Of a DNA stretch of 64,000 nt, positions 23,421 through 33,832 are shown piece by piece. Both the position numbers and the translations under genes were made by a program. The stretch is taken from the NCBI GenBank assembly GCA_020796225.1, contig CM036753.1:86028941-86092940 (forward strand). The letters run 5' to 3'. The notes under the pieces are model-generated. The model saw only the letters and a program-made list of their open reading frames with translations. It ran no database searches and was not told the origin of the DNA. Position 1 is the stretch's first letter. The number at the start of each line of letters is the position of its first letter. The stretch comes from Arion vulgaris. Taxonomy: Eukaryota; Mollusca; Gastropoda; Stylommatophora; Arionidae.

Positions 23421-23490
23421 TACAATTACACCAGCAAACGAGAAATTCGACGTTTCGATCAAAAGTACTTTATCAGCACAGGACACGTAT
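23421..23490 (-). mobile_element. Penelope-like motif repeat, copy 2 (diverged)
   Basis: The minus strand reads GTGCTGATAAAGTACTTTTG then ATCGAAACGTCG. Compared with the copies at 16.4 and 28.7 kb, the central palindrome AAAGGCCTTT is replaced by AAAGTACTTT, also a perfect palindrome, so base-pairing potential is retained. A CTGAT...GAAA arrangement recalls a hammerhead core, but the expected CTGANGA is CTGATAA. Confidence 0.4.
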
Positions 23491-23640
23491 ATTTATGGAA
23501 GTCAAAACTAGCCCGTAAGGAACGGTCATACTGTATATGGGACATAGATACACAAGGATAAGCAATTATAGAAATGGCAATTGAAAGGACAACACGATGA
23601 ATAGTTGAAGAAATGGGGGCAGGTATCAGTTAATAGGTGA

Positions 23641-23790
23641 CAATACATGCAAACATTCTTCTAAACTCAAACATTCTTCTAAACTTAAACATTCTTCTAA
23701 ACTTAAACATTCTTCTAAACTCAAACATTCTTCTAAACTTAAACATCCTTCTAAACTTAAACATTCTTCCAAACTAAACTCAAACATGTT
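23641..23790. repeat. Tandem repeat, 18-bp unit, about 8 copies
   Basis: Unit 'aaacattcttctaaactc' with c/t variation at the last position. Confidence 0.95.
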
Positions 23791-24345
23791 GTGATGAGTG
23801 CATATTTGCCTATTTAATCTGATTCTAGGAATACTTATAAATATAAATATATGTTAATTCCTACGGATTGTTAGATTTACAAAGTTATGCTCAGACAAAC
23901 TATTTTATTATTATTATTTATTAGTTTTTATGTTTTGACTTGTAAGTGAGTCAGATAGAGTAAATAAGCAAACATAAATATTTCTGGAAGAAACAAAATT
24001 GAGGTTGTACAGCTGAATCATGATAATCCCCTTCACCGCTGAACAGACTAATGTTGATATGTTAAAAGATGTTATCGCATAGAGTAAACTCATTATCAAC
24101 ATCGGAAAGAACAAATTATTATTCATCGGAAACATTACAGGACAGTGAACTGGTAACACATTGTGAGAACCAGCAAAATAAGTAAGCAATAATACAATGA
24201 ACGATAGAGAGACACAATTCTAGTAAACCCATTTTCACAGCATTAATTCATGACAACATCAGAATTGCTAATCAGTACTCGAGTTTAACGTTGTGGAGAG
24301 CCATGGTCACATAAGCAAGACGGCACGGCACATTATGGTGATGAA
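23791..24345. other. No recognised gene
   Basis: A 91-codon minus-strand frame at 23914-24189 has no recognisable domain and AT-driven composition. Confidence 0.4.
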
Positions 24346-24349
24346 TGTA

Positions 24350-24785
24350 ATCAATCAATAATCAAGTGTCATGCCTGCCGGCGTAGGCGATCATGTCTCT
24401 CCATAACTATCTTTGCTTGGTGCATGATATCAGTTCTGACGTCAATCTTGTGTCGAACTATGATGTCAGGCCATCCAACATCTTCTCACTCTGTCTTCCA
24501 CGATCTCTCCTTCCCTGAATTTTACCTGTAGTCACCAAATGTTCTAAACCTTCTCTTCGCATTATATGCCCGAAGAACCTTGATTGTCTGATTCTTATTC
24601 TTTTGTTAAGGTTTCTTTGTGTGCATGTCTGATTAAAAACCTCCTATTTGTTTTCTTGCTGTCCATGGAATTTTCAGCATTCTTCTGTAAAACCCCATCT
24701 CTGTGGCTGCAATGATCCTATTGATTGTTTGTTCATTGTCCATGATTCGCTGCCTTACATAAGTATTAATTCAATATAGTACCGG
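24350..24785 (-). mobile_element. LINE family F, connector and C-terminal part
   Basis: The minus strand encodes, with stops, 'INRIIAATEMGFYRRMLKIP' and then 'RFFGHIMRREGLEHLVTTGK', 'GRRDRGRQSEKMLDGLTS' and a final 'ELISCTKQR...MIAYAG'-like end. The 'EM-x-F-Y-R-R-M-L-x-I-x-W' block is the classic region after the thumb of non-LTR reverse transcriptases. The right part is about 85% identical to 4395-4620. Confidence 0.88.
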
Positions 24786-26415
24786 AGTACTGGTTTTTCG
24801 CAATGTCATTGGTAGTGAATTCACGTATAGTGTGTTCTTTATTTTCATAAAAGATGAATGTAAACATGACAATTTGTTCTTCTCTAAGTGTAACTTAACT
24901 GAACGAAGGTTTAAAGTAGACTTTTAAATACGTTGGGTGACATGAGTCAGTTCTGAATATCTCCCATATTATTAACGAGTTCTGACAAAATGCTACAATA
25001 TAACTAAGTAAATATAGTACTTTAAATTGGGGATTTCCGTTTGTAAATATTTTGCTAGTGGCCTATCTGTACAAGGTTCTATTCTATTGGACAATATACA
25101 TGAATTTTTGTAGTAAAAAAAGTGGCCAGAATTATGACTTGACCTGAGGGTAGAGAATCAATATGCACAGATGTCTATCGACTAACGACCCATCAGAAAA
25201 TAACAGTGACTCAATACGTATGATTCTCTTGCACTAAAAATGTGGACACATGTATAGAATTTAATATAACTCGGTATGAGAAGCATGTAATCCAGGTCGT
25301 TTGTCTGTATTTTGGCTAAGATCAAAGTGCAGTGACCACTTGATCGTGGCCAAAAGGTGGAAGACTTCATAGAGCCAATAGGCAACTAAACAGAATTAAA
25401 AACAATTCCGAGCAGCTCTCGTTCGAAATGATAACAACTCTCGAGTTTTTTTGCACGTTTAAAACAAAATTGGGTACCACCCTATGCGGAAATAAAGGAT
25501 AATGGCCCAACACTGATATTTTAAAAAAGCAGAAAATCCGGTGGTGGCAAATGAGCACACAAAATCATATTTTGGCTGTGATATCAGTGAGCACCACAGA
25601 GAACTCACTCGTCCCCTGGTGTTAGAGGAATCAAATTCTATTACATGTCAGGATTAGATAGAAAACTCACATACACCTCAGTTTGTCAATGATATATCTG
25701 CATGACATTATACTTAAAGGCAAGAACCCTACGCAACGTGGGATCATTGAAGAAGAAGAACACATTCATCATACATCTTATCTTTGCTTGTTACGTTTAA
25801 AAACCAACATGGATATGGTGACTACTGCCTCTATTTTCATGTTTATTCATATGTGTATGAACTAAGAAATCTGTAATATAAATATCTACAATTTAAACTA
25901 CACCAACATTTACTTATCAGAACCATTGCTTCTAGATAAAAACATTTCATAGACAAATAGAAGATAACATTCTGAAACTGATATATTGTTATAGCTTATG
26001 TTATTCAACAAACAAATCACATGCGCGCGCGCCATATCAATGTCTGTCACTTCGTTTAGCACACCTTCTGAAGGCCTCATATTTAAAAGACTGGTACAGA
26101 AAGTATTCTACGGGTGGTGCATACTTTAGTTCGTCCAAAGATTATGTACGTCAGTGAAGTAATTACGTACAAGCACTTATCTGATAGTACCACTAACACT
26201 TGACATAAATTCTGTTTGAAACTGTGTCACCTAGTCACCTCTATTGTGCTATGTTCAGTATATTACAACATAAAACTGATAACAATCGGCTAATCTGCTT
26301 GTCTGATGTCCCAAACAGGTATTCAGTACCTTCCATATTGAACAAGAGACTAGTGTCAAAGCACTTTAAGCTAACCCTGGTTGCGATTTAGAACTCATAA
26401 AATGCGATACCCATA
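24786..26415. other. No recognised gene
   Basis: AT-rich. Small open frames on the minus strand (25182-25558) and plus strand (25683-25865) have no recognisable domain. Confidence 0.4.
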
Positions 26416-26417
26416 TC

Positions 26418-26605
26418 AGCATGTGGACTAAACACACAACTTGGTGAAATGAAGAAGTTATAAAGTCTATCCAAGGAAAGCAAAACTGTTTTCACAAGTG
26501 GCAAAAGTAAAAATTAGACAAAGACTACACACAATACACAAAGACAAGAAGGAAAAGTAAAAATACAGTAAAATCGTATAAATCGTAATCTTGAGCAAAA
26601 AATGG
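26418..26605 (+). mobile_element. LINE family R, endonuclease-RT linker fragment (left part)
   Basis: With frame corrections the translation gives 'W-N-E-E-V-I-K-S-I-Q-G-K-Q-N-C-F-H-K-W-Q' and 'YTQYTKTRRKVK', the conserved linker between endonuclease and reverse transcriptase in many LINEs. It is cut by the SINE that follows and probably resumes at 26855. Confidence 0.55.
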
Positions 26606-26628
26606 AGGTAATTTAGAGGAACTATGCA

Positions 26629-26834
26629 CTTTTTTATTCCGATCCAGAAGCACTTGAGCTGTCAGCTCTTCAGCTCGGTGCCACGGTTATCGCAACCCTT
26701 CGGTTCAGTGCCACGAACACCGTAAATCTGGAGAACCTGTGGCTTTTCTACTAGCCCACGGAATTGAACCGCACTCACAGGGGGCTTGTTATCCGTCGTC
26801 TAACGCGCTACGAACACGCTGGGCAGACAGGTGG
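26629..26834 (-). mobile_element. SINE family 1 copy (best-preserved Pol III head)
   Basis: The T-run on the left (26629-26637) is the A-tail read in reverse. At the right, the complement gives the tRNA-like head with an A box (TAGCGCGTTAGAC) and a B box (GGTTCAATTCC, about 26764-26774). It separates two fragments of LINE R; no clean target duplication is visible. Confidence 0.8.
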
Positions 26835-26854
26835 GAATTATCCACCAAGGCACT

Positions 26855-27085
26855 AATAACGTTTTACAGAAACGTCAAGGCAATGAGACTAAGAAAAGAA
26901 ATATTGAATCCAGGCACCATTATACATAATAAGTCTAAGAAAGACTTACTTAGCCAAGATATTAAAAACAGATGGAAAGAAAATTTCCCCAAATTGTTAA
27001 ACTACGAACACAAGATACAAAAACCATCCAAATGGGACATGGAAAATACCAGAAATTGAACATTTTATAATTTGAAGTCGAAACA
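26855..27085 (+). mobile_element. LINE family R, linker fragment (right part)
   Basis: Encodes 'KDLLSQDIKNRWKENFPKLL', the typical LINE linker 'L-x-x-x-x-x-I-x-x-R-W-x-E-x-F-x-x-L-L-N' just before the polymerase domain. The open frame ends at 27059. The polymerase itself is absent. Confidence 0.65.
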
Positions 27086-27263
27086 GACCTAAAACAAAGC
27101 AGATGAAAAAGGCAACAGGAATATATGGTGTTGCAACATAATTACTACTTGTACGTACGAGTAAAAAAACCAGCAATACCCTGGCTGACCAGAAGCTTTA
27201 ACATAGCTTTGGAGACAGAAGTCACGATCTTGTACTCCATTTGTGACAACAATATTTAAATAT

Positions 27264-27390
27264 GTTATCATCTCATATTTTATCATCAAAGTTATTATAT
27301 TACTAGATCTTATATTTAATATTCAAGTTATCATCTCATATTTTATCATCAAAGTTATTATATTACTAGATCTTATATTTAATATTCAAG
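27264..27390. repeat. Tandem duplication, two units of 63 bp
   Basis: 'gttatcatctcatattttat...ttaatattcaa' occurs at 27264 and 27327 with no differences that I can see. Confidence 0.96.
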
Positions 27391-27414
27391 GCATCATAAT
27401 CATGAGCCGACATG

Positions 27415-27858
27415 TCACTCTCGTTGATGGTAACATGATCTCATGAAAGCATGGTGGAAATTTTCTTTATGTATGAGCACCAGTTTTAGCAGACTGTATT
27501 GCAACGTCTTCTGAGTTTTCAGTAACTCTCTAACTGAATTACGAGTAGATTTGTTGAATTCGGATAAAGTTCTGAAAGCGTTGAGATTCTTTGTCTTCGG
27601 AGAATAATTCTTGAGTGTGTTTAGATCAGCGTCAACGCTGTATTTGAGTAACAGCTTCTGCACTTCGTAAAGCAACCTATTTCGGAGTTTCTTTGACACT
27701 TGTTCAAATATTGATGACACTTCATGCCTCTTCCTATCCACAGTAGCTGCCGGCGCAGTAAAATCTTGATTTTCTATCATATCCTCAACATTTAAAATAT
27801 AATAAAATAAGTTGTCAGAGTAAATAGTAACACTTTCACTTTGAAATGAATATACGAA
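27415..27858 (-). CDS. Unrecognised open frame, possible terminal exon
   Basis: An open frame of about 147 codons on the minus strand. The first Met is at 27780, but the frame is open upstream to 27858, where it meets a T-rich stretch ending in TAG, a plausible splice acceptor (upstream intron). The protein is Lys/Leu-rich and predicted mostly helical, with blocks such as IFEQVSKKLRNRLLYEVQKL and SVRELLKTQKTLQYSLLKLV. The spacing of Leu-rich helices loosely recalls death-effector-type folds, but this is only a pattern impression. No polyadenylation signal was seen directly after the stop. It could be an exon of a host gene or a chance frame; length in this AT-rich background favours real coding. 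Confidence 0.4.
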   Translation of the reverse strand, partial: FVYSFQSESVTIYSDNLFYYILNVEDMIENQDFTAPAATVDRKRHEVSSIFEQVSKKLRNRLLYEVQKLLLKYSVDADLNTLKNYSPKTKNLNAFRTLSEFNKSTRNSVRELLKTQKTLQYSLLKLVLIHKENFHHAFMRSCYHQRE

Positions 27859-28044
27859 CTATAAATTTAAACAAATCCGAGAAAATTTATAAAATAAGAA
27901 ATGTGCAACACTGTTTCAACACCAGCTCTTGTTGTGTGTGCATTATATAACTCAGAGATACATAATGTTTGAAGCACAGAGTAATTTTCTTTTCTGGCGA
28001 TCGAAAGCACGGAAAACTAGCAATGACGAAACACGTAAAAAAAA

Positions 28045-28080
28045 ACACAGTACTTTAGTTGTACAAAATACGAAAACAAT
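28045..28080 (-). mobile_element. Left flank of the Penelope-like motif repeat split by LINE A1
   Basis: 'ttagttgtacaaaatacgaaaacaat' aligns with the left flank of the copy at 16370-16405. The rest of the repeat resumes at 28716 after the LINE insertion. Confidence 0.4.
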
Positions 28081-28715
28081 GACGGAGCTCGTAGACTTTC
28101 ACTGCTCAGGTCGGAGGAGATGTTGTGAAGGAAGACAGTGGTGGTTTTGCCGTGACAACGAGCAGTCTCACTATGGAAATCATGGCGGTTACCAAAGCGA
28201 TGATTTGGCTAGAATCACAGACTTTTATCCATGTATGTTTTCTCAGTGACTCAATGAGTATGCTCAGGAAGATTGAAACAGGATGGGCTAGGAGACATTG
28301 GATGGAGTCGCTGGGAGGTCTAAGCTGACAAAGATCAGTTTTATTTTTGTGCCAAGGCATGCAGGTGTAAGGGGAATGAACGTGCGGATAGGCTTGCATG
28401 TATGGCTGCTGTACAAAGCGGGCGAGCAATGGACCAGGCTGATATTATACATTCCTTAAGGGAGAGAGGACGTGTACATGATTCACGTATTAGCGGTGAA
28501 TCTACACCACTAATCAGACTGCAAGAACTCAAAGTTAGGTGTGGTGTAGCTCGACAAGAACTCTATGCTTGCAGACACAGAAGAATTGTAAACCAACAAA
28601 AAACCGGTGTCGTTAGTCGCCACACGCTGATGGACACACTGCGGGAGAGATCGGAGCACTTATGGACTAATTTGTTTGACGTGCAGTGATGGTGATCCGA
28701 CGACTAAACTAAACA
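28081..28715 (+). mobile_element. LINE family A1, RNase H and 3' end, 5'-truncated, with TSD
   Basis: An 8-bp duplication AAAACAAT lies at 28073-28080 and 28716-28723. Starting inside the RNase H domain, the sequence encodes in shifted frames 'LTMEIMAVTKAMIWLESQ', 'FLSDSMSMLRKIETGWARRH', 'ISFIFVPRHAGVRGNERADR' and the C-terminal 'GVVSRHTLMDTLRERSEHLW'. The RNase H Glu, the third Asp and the His/Asp pair are visible. A (TAAAC)n tail closes the 3' end. It is about 95% identical to the corresponding part of 30368-33341. Confidence 0.93.
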
Positions 28716-28785
28716 AAAACAATAACAATACACAGCAAAGTTTCGACCAAAAGGCCTTTGTCGAGCAAAAACTCTAGCATAAGGT
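28716..28785 (-). mobile_element. Penelope-like motif repeat, copy 3 (right part)
   Basis: 'aataacaatacacagcaaag' followed by 'tttcgaccaaaaggcctttg' matches 16391-16440. It retains the AAAGGCCTTT palindrome. The LINE A1 at 28081-28715 is inserted in it. Confidence 0.45.
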
Positions 28786-29160
28786 CAACTCATCAACATT
28801 CAATAGATTGTCCCGAGCAAAACTTTGCCACTCTAACAGTTTCTTCGTCATTTCTCGTTGTCATAAGCCAGATGTCCCATCTCTGCTGTTGTTATGCTCA
28901 AATCACCAATCACTTCCCGAATCCATCTTCGCAGTGATATTTATTTTCTCCGCTTTGCAGGGATACCACCTTCCATAATGATTTTCTCCAATACTCTGTG
29001 TGTTTTTGTTTGTTCAAAATATTTTAAGGTTTCTCATCTTTTTTTGTAGCATCAGCCAGTTCTCTTTAATTTTGAGTTTCTTCTGGCTAAATCCATTTGT
29101 TCTCATCTCTGTCTACGTTATACATCGGACTCTTCTGTAGCACATATATTCAAAAACACA
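28786..29160 (-). mobile_element. LINE family G, C-terminal part
   Basis: The minus strand encodes, with stops and frame changes, 'LKYFEQTKTHRVLEKIIMEG', 'RRWIREVIGDLSITTAEMGH' and 'LAYDNEK'. This corresponds to the region 'Y-F-G-H-x-x-R-x-x-x-L-E-K-x-I-M-E-G ... G-R-P-R-R-R-W' near the end of LINE ORF2 proteins. Heavily decayed. Confidence 0.65.
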
Positions 29161-30135
29161 TCTACACTATTCCACTAAGGCCAATTAAAAATTTAGTAAT
29201 TTTTCCAGGATATGAAACTTAATTCACGTGACTCTTGCGTTTCAATATTGTTAGCTTATGATGAATTTATTTTTGGAGTAGCACAACACGCGTGAACAAG
29301 ATTATATTATGTCTCCAATTGAATCTAACACTAAGGAACGTCAGTATGAAAATAATATTCTGTTTAGGCGTCGCAAACTCTTTGTCCTAAATGATCACGG
29401 TATTGTTTCTGATTTCTTTTGTTCTTTTGTTCTTCCAGGATGCAGCATACGCTTTTTATCATATTTAGCTAACATGGATCAATGTTGTGTCCTAAACCTT
29501 CAACATGGCCACACATTCAACAGACTATGTCCGGAATACTGACTAGTTTAACTCTGCACTACACGGTTGCCAAACTGACCTATTTCATTTAGCGGTATTA
29601 ATATTCACATTTTCTGCTGTCTCATAATCTAGGTAACTGCAGTCAACGTTTACTGTGTCACAAGATCCAGATTAGGTTAGCAAACTATTCAATTTGAGAA
29701 AGCATCACATGTTTACTCGATAAATATACTTTTTGAACGAATCACGTGGATTTTCTTCTGTATTAAGTTTCATTTATATGGTCTTACTGGAAACTGGCAA
29801 ACATAATTTTTTTTTTTAAACGAGATCATCGAAAGAATTAGGTGCCGCACCTTTGAGTGTATTCATCTAATGACTGCGATGCTATAATTAACACATGACG
29901 TCAACAGAGAAGGTACATGCATATGTTATAAAACGTAAGGCTCGAAAACTAGAGAAATCTATATGTAACAAATAACTGTGATGGTAATCATTAACAGGGA
30001 TCACACTTCCAGAGTAAACAATGCAGTGCTTGAAGCTGTGTTATAAATCAATTATTACTAGAATATATACATCTACTGTTCTGTATACATGACATAAACT
30101 ACACAAGTTATAGAGAAGAGATAGAAAAAGCGATA
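29161..30135. other. No recognised gene
   Basis: AT-rich. A 77-codon plus-strand frame at 29309-29542 shows no recognisable domain. Confidence 0.4.
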
Positions 30136-30137
30136 AA

Positions 30138-30367
30138 AGTATTTTCCTACCAACACTTTGTTACCTGTGTCAAACTTGGTCTCTGACAGCAACACACCAC
30201 AGAAAGCTCACCACGTGTGAAATGACCTGCTTGAGGAAGGCAGTGGGGGTTGCCAGGAAATATAGACTACGAAATGAGGACATCAGAAGCAGAGTTGACA
30301 TAACTTCATGCACCGAATACATTGAAAGACAAATGCAGCGGTTTGGACATTTCATGAGAATGGAATA
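30138..30367 (+). mobile_element. LINE family B, left segment of a split copy
   Basis: With frame changes it encodes 'LTTCEMTCLRKAVGVARKYR-like' sequence, 'LRNEDIRSRVDITSCTEYIE' and 'RFGHFMRME'. It is broken at 30367 by a 2974-bp LINE A1 insertion and resumes at 33355 with the next residues of the same protein. TSD bases 30355-30367 (TGAGAATGGAATA) belong to this copy. Confidence 0.88.
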
Positions 30368-33341
30368 GTTTAGTTTTAGTTTAGTCGTCGGATCACCATC
30401 ACTGCACGTCGAACAAATTAGTCCATAAGTGCTCCGATCTCTCCCTCAGTATGTCCATCAGCGTGTGGCGACTAACGACACCAGTTCTTTGTTGGTTTAC
30501 AATTCCTCTTTGTCTGCCAGCATAGCGTTCTTGTCGAGCTACACCACACTTAACTTTGAGTTTTTGCAGTCCGGTTAGTGTTGTAGATTCACCGCTATTA
30601 CGTGAATCATGTACACGTCCTCTCTCCTTAATTAATTTATAATATCAGCCTGGTACATTGCTCGCCCGCTTTGTACAGCAGCCATACATGCAAGCCTATC
30701 CGCACGTTCATTCCCCCTTACACCTGCATGCCCTGTCACAAAAATAAAACTGATCTTTGTCAGCTTAGACCTTCCCAGCGACTCCATCCAATGTCTCCTA
30801 GCCCATCCTGTTTCAATCTTCCTGAGCATACTCATTGAGTCACTGAGAAAACATGCAGGATAAAAGTCTGCGATTCTAGCCAAATCATCGCTTTGGTAAC
30901 CGCCATGATTTCCATAGTGAGACTGCTCGTTGTCACGGCAAAACCACCACTGTCTTCCTTCACAACATCTCCTCCGACCTGAGCAGTGAAAGCCCACGCG
31001 CTCCGCACATGTCGAATCACCGAGCCATCCGTATAAATGATTACATCATGCTCAGATACGTTCTCAGAAATCAATGCCTGAACTGCTGCCTCCACGACAA
31101 GTGGGTTGTCTTGTCTGCTTTCTTTATCAAATTTGATGCATACAGAAAAAGATGTATCGATTCCTGTTGGCACTGGTATCCATTCTTCACCGGGATCAAT
31201 GTCTTCAAGTGTACACACCTGTTCAATACAGTCCTCGGCCTGACCCATCCAAGATTTTTCTCTTTTTAACCTATTTCCTTTTTGTCTCTTTATTTCCATG
31301 TGCAAGGGATGTTGTGTGTCAGCATTGACTTGAAGGTATGCTCGTGCATGGCTCATCAGTATTCTATACTCCATAGTAGGATAGTCAAGAGATAGCGCAT
31401 CGCCCTGCACGACGTGTCTTTAGTGCACCCAAGTATAATGCGCATCGCCTCGTTCTGTATTCTTTCCAGTCGTTCTATCTGACTATGACTGAGAGTCAGG
31501 ATCGCCAGCGCATACTCAAGCACAGAAAGGACCAGACCCTGGTATAAAAGACAAAGATGGCGCTGCTCACAATCCACCGCAGCCATCACCCTCACCGCCG
31601 TCAAACCTTTCCTCGTCTTCATTATCACATGAGCTATGTGTTCCGTAAAAGCTAGACTACGATCAAAACGCAACCCCAGGTATTTCATAGACTGAGATCG
31701 CTCCACCACCTTTGAACACAAAACCACAGATGGTGTTGGAGTGTTGACGATGCGGTTAAAGAGAACCATGTCACCGCTGCTTTTGTGGGGTTGACCAATG
31801 CTCATGCTTCAATGCACCATCTACCTATGCGGTCGAGTTCTGACTGAAGTTCCTCCACAAGCTGTTCTCTATCCTTGCCCTGACGATACACCAACAATCA
31901 TCCCGCAATGACATTGTCCTTCCTCTACCCGTCATCTGCTCTTTGTGATGCTCACAGTATAGGCATTGAACAACACCGGAGATAATGGTGACCCTGTGGT
32001 AAGCCAGGGTGGATTGTTGTTGGTGATGACGCCCAGCTGCCACATTTAAACACTACTTTTGCTGGAAGAGGGCCGCAAAGATCCAATTGAGGAGGAATGG
32101 CTGATATTGAGTTCCGTCAGCTGTACCATTAAAAATGCAAAGGCACTCTATTATAGGCATCTTCAAGGTCAATTGCAGCAGCACATGTCTCAATGCCCGA
32201 GTGAAAACCCTCATAGACATCGTCGGCGAAAACCGCTGCGTTACGCCATGTCTCTCTATATGGACGGTACCTCCAAGAGTGGGTGGAAGGCGACGTAACC
32301 TCTCTAGTTGTTTTCTCCAGCAGCTTGCCTATTGTATTCTGCATGGTGATTACCAGATAGCCCTGAATTTTTGTGTGATCTTTGCCAGGCTTTGGCAGAG
32401 GTACGAGGTAGCTGTGCAACCATTCTTCGTTGATTATTGCAGTCGTAATGCTTTTGTTGTAGATGTCAGCCAGTTCTTCCCACTCCCCATCAGACAACTC
32501 GCCAATGTCACCATGCCGTATGCCATCTGGACCAGGTGCACTGTTTTTGCTCTCCGTACAGCATCCTTGATTTCCTCCACCGTCACCAAATCATCTTCAT
32601 CTAATTCCTGGTTCTGACATTTAGCTGCAATGGATTGTCTTGCAGTGTTTCGCCCTACAATGTCCTTCTGGTCACTCTGCTCTAAATAGTGCGCAAACAG
32701 AGCCCTACCCTTGTTTTCATCTGTCCTCTGCCAGGTAAGATCCATGCTCTGGAAGTCAGGAACACACCAATTCTTTACCGTACCATTCATACTTCTGTGC
32801 AATCGCCAGAACAGATTCAACGATTTGTCATTGCTCACCCGTTGACAGAACTCAGCCCACTTCTCACTTTTTACCGTCCTTGCAAGAGCTTTGAAACACC
32901 CTGTTTTATTATTCATATCTTGTTTCAACTGCAAGATGTCATCAGGATGGGTAGTTTCATTTTTCCTGGCAGTTTGCCACCTTCTAACAGCACAACGCTT
33001 GTCTACCCATGCCTTCTCCACCTCGTCATCCCACCAGGGTGGCTGTTCCCAACATTTACTACTGTTGGTGTGCTTGCCTCGTTTGACACACCTTATTCTA
33101 CTGACAACGTCTTGCCCTGTGGTGTCATACTGGAAAGAGTGCGTTACTGGCCTGTGTTGTTTTGATCTACCTTTGTTCACCAGTATGATGCACGGACAGT
33201 GGTCACTGCCATGGTACCCTAAAATCCCCCATCTGCACACAGCAGTGAGTGTAGGGGATACAAGTGCCAAATCAATAACACTATCCTCATCTCCTGGTCG
33301 ACTCGCAATTCTAGTGACACTGCTGGTATTAGTGCATATAT
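30368..33341 (-). mobile_element. LINE family A1, longest copy (EN-RT-RNase H), nested in LINE B, 13-bp TSD
   Basis: TGAGAATGGAATA flanks the insert at 30355-30367 and 33342-33354. Read leftward, it starts in the endonuclease C-terminus (DSVIDLALVSPTL, about 33270; GYHGSDHC, about 33220), then linker (PPWWDDEVEKAW). The reverse transcriptase follows (LVPLPKPGKDHTKIQG, about 32390; ETCAAAIDLEDAYNRVP, about 32150; a 'GSPLSPVLFNAY' block, about 31985; a damaged ADD box near 31890), then thumb (MKYLGLRFDRSLAFTEHIAH; IQNEAMRIILGCTKDT). RNase H has DVIIYTDGSV (about 31030), TMEIMAVTKA, LSDSMSM and GHAGVRGNERADR (about 30715). The end is RRSEHLW-like plus a (CTAAA)n tail. EN-RT-RNase H order indicates an I-superfamily LINE. 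Several frameshifts make it inactive; the 5' part (ORF1 and most of the endonuclease) is missing. Confidence 0.95.
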
Positions 33342-33354
33342 TGAGAATGGAATA

Positions 33355-33477
33355 TAAACAACCACCAATAACAGCATACAATAAAAAGAGATCAGGCACT
33401 AGAGCCAAGGGAAGATGAAGAAAAAGATGGATAGACAATATCAAGGCTACACTAAATAAATACGGATATAACACAAT
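33355..33477 (+). mobile_element. LINE family B, middle segment of the split copy
   Basis: Continues the left segment: 'YKQPPITAYNKKRSGTRAKG' then 'RKRWIDNIKATLNKYGYNT'. It carries one in-frame TGA in the GRPRKRW motif. A SINE interrupts it at 33478. Confidence 0.9.
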
Positions 33478-33714
33478 ATGGTGGCGTCTGTGGCTTATGG
33501 GATAGTGACTCGGTCTATTAACCCCGATGTTCTGAGTTCGAATCACGCTGCGGACAGTTTGGTTGCAAATTGTTCGCGTGGATTTTAAGGACGATGGCAC
33601 CACCCGTTCTGAAAGCAATGGCAAACTACTGAACGTAATAATGTCTAGAAAAATCAGAAACAGCGTTAAAATGCTCGGGTTGATTCACAAAGTCCTGTAA
33701 AGGATATGGAAATT
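33478..33714 (+). mobile_element. SINE family 2 copy, nested in LINE B
   Basis: Begins 'ggtggcgtctgtggctt' with A-box-like 'tggctta...gatagtgactcgg' and B box 'gagttcgaatcacgc', followed by the body 'cccgttctgaaagcaatggc' and 'aaactactgaacgtaat'. The ends are bordered by a short 'acaat' repeat that may be the target duplication. LINE B resumes at about 33715. Confidence 0.85.
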
Positions 33715-33832
33715 AAACAATGGGTGACTCATCTGGTCCTGTAATGCAAATTAAAGCTCCCACCCAACACATAACGGCAAGAGCGGACAACAATTACATC
33801 ATCCAGCTGGGGATAGACGATAGACAATGTAG
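33715..33832 (+). mobile_element. LINE family B, right segment (3' end) of the split copy
   Basis: 'atgcaaattaaagctcccac...taacggcaagagcggacaa...catccagctgg...tagac' matches the complement of the B 3' end at 58070-58150. Together with 30138-30367 and 33355-33477 it rebuilds one B copy interrupted twice. Confidence 0.85.

Noticed and set aside
32434..33624. One 396-codon minus-strand protein
   Set aside because: The frame runs by chance from a SINE and a LINE B fragment into the LINE A1 endonuclease-linker. Only the part below 33341 is real A1 sequence.
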